Shown here: in pieces, positions 62,138-64,000 of the stretch
Position numbering within the stretch: position 1 is the first letter of the stretch
Layout of the letters: every line of letters starts with the position of its first letter
Assembly (NCBI RefSeq): GCF_040947875.1
Contig: NZ_JBFRXN010000002.1
Span: 2,728,001 to 2,792,000 of the forward strand
Length of the DNA stretch: 64,000 nucleotides
Source of the DNA: Pseudomonas sp. MYb118
Lineage (GTDB): Bacteria > Pseudomonadota > Gammaproteobacteria > Pseudomonadales > Pseudomonadaceae
Reading direction: 5' to 3'
The notes under the pieces: generated by a model
What the model saw: only the letters and a program-made list of their open reading frames with translations
Told to the model about the DNA's origin: nothing
Database searches by the model: none
Position numbers and translations under genes: made by a program

Positions 62138-63547
62138 TCAACTGGCAAGCAACCGAAAAAACCGCTCCCGCACCTGGAAATTATCACTGTGCGCCACATT
62201 GAAGCGCATGAACTGGCTCGCCTGCGGGGCCTTGCTCAGTAGGGTGCCGGGTGCCAGCACCAGGTCGATGTCCATGCCTTTTCTCGCCAGCGTTTCGGCA
62301 TGCAGCCCCTCCGGCAGGCGTGTCCAGATGTACAAGCCTTCGTGGGGGAGCGATGACACCGAGCAACCGGCCTCGATCAGCCAGCCGGACACGCGGCTGC
62401 TCGATTCGTAGAGCCGGTCCACGGTGCGTCGGGTGTGCTTGGCGTAGCTGCCATCGCTGAGCATGGTGCAGACGATCTGTTCTGCCAGCTCCGAGGTCAT
62501 GCCGCCGCAGGCCATTTTCAGGGTGACCATGCGCGCCGCCAGTTGGGGTGACAGCACGGCATAGCTGACGCGGCTGTTGGCGGTCAGGGTCTTGGAGAAG
62601 CCGGAGATGTAAGTGACATTGTCCAGCCCGCCCGCCGCCAGGCGCGGGGTCATGCGCTGTTGCAGGTCGCAATACAAATCGTCTTCGACGATATGGAAGC
62701 CATAGCGATGGCTCAACTCCAGCAGGCGATACACCTGGGCCGGGGAGAACGAGTGTCCGGTCGGGTTATGCAGGACGTTATTGGTCATGTACAGCACGGG
62801 GCGCTGGCTGTTCACCAGATGCTCGAAGGCCTCCATGTCCATGCCGTCGGCGCCGCGGGGGATGGTGATGACGCGGGCACCGTGCAACGCCAGATTGGTG
62901 TGCATGGTGATGTAGCACGGGTCATCGAGCAGCACCGTGTCGCCGGGCTTGACCAGCAGGCGCATGAGCATGTCGATGGCCTGCACGGTGTTGGCCGTGG
63001 TGACGATCTGGTCCACCGGCACTTCGATGCCGATCGCCGCCAGTTTGACCCGCAATGCCTCGCGCAAGGGCAGGTAACCGGCGGCGACACCGTATTCGCC
63101 CATTTGCAGCGAAGCGGCGCGCAGGGTGCCGCGCACCGCCTTGAGCAGTTCTTCGGCGGGCAACCAGGAAGACGGCAGGAAGCCTGCGCCGGGACGCAGG
63201 GCGCCGGTGTCCTGCAGCACCGCGCGGCGCACCACGCTCAAGGTGTCCTGGGGTTGCAGGTCCGGGCCGGCATCAGGCTTGATCGTCAGTGTGGAGCGGT
63301 GCACGTAATGCCCTGAACCCTGGCGCGACACCACCAGGCCCTTGGCCCGCAAGCGATCCAGCGCATCTACCACCGTGGATTTGCCGACGTTCATCAGCTC
63401 GGAGAGTTCGCGAATCGGCGGCAGTCGCGAGCCGTGAGGCAGCCCGCCCTGGCTGATGGCTACCGTCAATTGATCGACGATCTGCTGGACCAGCGGCACC
63501 CCCGGCTGGAACTCGAAGGCGGCGATCACCGCGCGCTGCACCTGCAT
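62138..63547 (-). CDS. MocR-family regulator (GntR helix-turn-helix fused to aminotransferase-like domain)
   Basis: The 469-residue protein has an N-terminal GntR-type winged helix (residues about 18-85; LPPIRELSELMNVGKSTVVDALDRLRAKGL split across the motif) and a fold-type I PLP domain. The PLP-binding Lys319 lies in SGFSKTLTANSR, and NNVLHNPTGHS and DDLYCDL are the usual cofactor contacts. Such proteins sense PLP-linked amino compounds and usually regulate a neighbour, here probably the divergent membrane-protein gene. AAGGACC precedes the ATG. Confidence 0.92.
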   Translation of the reverse strand: MQVQRAVIAAFEFQPGVPLVQQIVDQLTVAISQGGLPHGSRLPPIRELSELMNVGKSTVVDALDRLRAKGLVVSRQGSGHYVHRSTLTIKPDAGPDLQPQDTLSVVRRAVLQDTGALRPGAGFLPSSWLPAEELLKAVRGTLRAASLQMGEYGVAAGYLPLREALRVKLAAIGIEVPVDQIVTTANTVQAIDMLMRLLVKPGDTVLLDDPCYITMHTNLALHGARVITIPRGADGMDMEAFEHLVNSQRPVLYMTNNVLHNPTGHSFSPAQVYRLLELSHRYGFHIVEDDLYCDLQQRMTPRLAAGGLDNVTYISGFSKTLTANSRVSYAVLSPQLAARMVTLKMACGGMTSELAEQIVCTMLSDGSYAKHTRRTVDRLYESSSRVSGWLIEAGCSVSSLPHEGLYIWTRLPEGLHAETLARKGMDIDLVLAPGTLLSKAPQASQFMRFNVAHSDNFQVRERFFRLLAS

Positions 63548-63569
63548 TTTACTGGTCCTTTTGGCAGTA

Positions 63570-63595
63570 AAGTTCGTTCGATTCTATACGAACTT
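63570..63595. promoter_or_regulatory. inverted repeat in the MocR/membrane-protein divergent promoter
   Basis: AAGTTCGT (63570-63577) and ACGAACTT (63588-63595) form a perfect 8-bp inverted repeat with a 10-bp spacer. The site lies 23-48 bp upstream of the MocR start codon and 101 bp before the divergent gene. It is a candidate MocR operator. Confidence 0.5.
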
Positions 63596-63695
63596 ACTCT
63601 GATGAAAACAAACGGCTCTCTCTACCATCACCTCACAGACTACCCAGATTGTCGGCGTTCGTCGCCTGTGCAATCGCTGGTTCCAGAGGTGTTGC

Positions 63696-64000
63696 ATGAG
63701 TGTGCAAACAACGGCCGCCGTCGCCAAGCCGGTGATCAACGTCCGCCTGTTCCTGATCCGGATTATCACCGCCGTGTCGCTGTTCGCGGTGCTGGGCAAG
63801 GCCAACGTGTGGCTGGACACCGCCACCAACAGCATCCTCGCCCTGGGGTACCGGGCCTTGCTGTTGCTCCTGCCGTTGACCTTGCTGGTGCTGGGGCGTC
63901 GCTCCCTGAGCGTTACCTTGTCGTGCGCCGCCCTCGGGCTGGTGCTGCTGGCCGTGACCAGCAACCAGGGCGTGGTGATGTTCGCCGCTGCCTTGTTCGC
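63696..64000 (+). CDS. multi-pass membrane protein, possibly a transporter (3' part beyond window)
   Basis: The ATG at 63696 follows AGAGG, and the frame is open to the window end, giving 101 residues. They start MSVQTTAAVAKPVINVRLFL and contain three hydrophobic segments (IITAVSLFAVLGKANVWL; ALGYRALLLLLPLTLLVLG; VTLSCAALGLVLLAV). A membrane transporter controlled by the divergent MocR protein is likely, but the family cannot be named from this fragment. Confidence 0.6.
   Translation, partial: MSVQTTAAVAKPVINVRLFLIRIITAVSLFAVLGKANVWLDTATNSILALGYRALLLLLPLTLLVLGRRSLSVTLSCAALGLVLLAVTSNQGVVMFAAALF

Overview
The window is a gene-dense, high-GC (about 60-63% by eye) chromosomal stretch from a fluorescent-group Pseudomonas, most like the P. 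fluorescens complex. The evidence is the gene content: an hmgA-fahA-maiA cluster, a complete twelve-gene alginate operon from algD to algA, a cyoABCDE operon, FecA/FecI/FecR signalling, DUF3509 and PsiE-type genes. It also carries dozens of REP/REPIN palindromes with the GGAGCGAGC..GCTCGC core typical of this group. No rRNA, tRNA, CRISPR array, transposase or prophage was found.

Layout. 1-3.7 kb: an IclR-type regulator (5' part) divergent from tyrosine/homogentisate catabolism (hmgA, fahA, maiA), with a palindromic operator between. 3.9-8.4 kb: sirB1-like gene, a leucine-dehydrogenase-family gene lacking one catalytic lysine, SOS gene yebG under a perfect LexA box, a PsiE-family membrane protein, a DUF3509 gene, a short leader-like ORF, and an HPF/RaiA ribosome factor. 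8.4-18.8 kb: two iron-responsive cell-surface signalling modules back to back. These are fecI-fecR-fecA (minus), and DUF3649-PepSY-DUF3325-sigma-fecR-TonB receptor (plus), with one Fur box in the shared control region. 18.8-23.7 kb: AraC regulator/EamA exporter pair, a 2-hydroxyacid dehydrogenase, an unrecognised 148-aa gene and a LysR regulator. 23.8-28.8 kb: outer-membrane factor, FUSC pump, DUF1656 and HlyD-type adaptor, a complete aromatic-acid-type efflux system. 28.8-30.7 kb: three small-operon genes (NTF2-like, SDR, unknown membrane protein).

30.9-47.6 kb holds the alginate operon on the minus strand: algD-alg8-alg44-algK-algE-algG-algX-algL-algI-algJ-algF-algA. AlgD and AlgA make the GDP-mannuronate precursor. 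Alg8/Alg44 polymerise and export under c-di-GMP control, AlgK/AlgE form the outer-membrane exit, AlgG epimerises, AlgL trims, and AlgI/J/F/X acetylate. An 813-bp regulatory region precedes algD. Four REPINs lie inside the operon, one of them within the coding sequence of algK.

48.4-64 kb: yaaA, a polysaccharide-deacetylase-family protein with altered metal motifs, a PIN-PhoH ATPase, moaCDE with an Anr-type box, an orphan amino-acid binding protein with a Crc/Hfq-type A-rich motif, dsbB, the cyoABCDE quinol oxidase/haem O operon with a long leader, a HigBA-type toxin-antitoxin pair, a MocR regulator, and the start of a membrane protein cut by the window end.

No wholly novel multi-gene system stands out. 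The most unusual observations are the in-frame REPIN inside the AlgK signal region, the catalytic Lys-to-Val change in the leucine-dehydrogenase homologue, the leader-ORF/long-range-stem arrangement upstream of hpf, and the non-canonical deacetylase.
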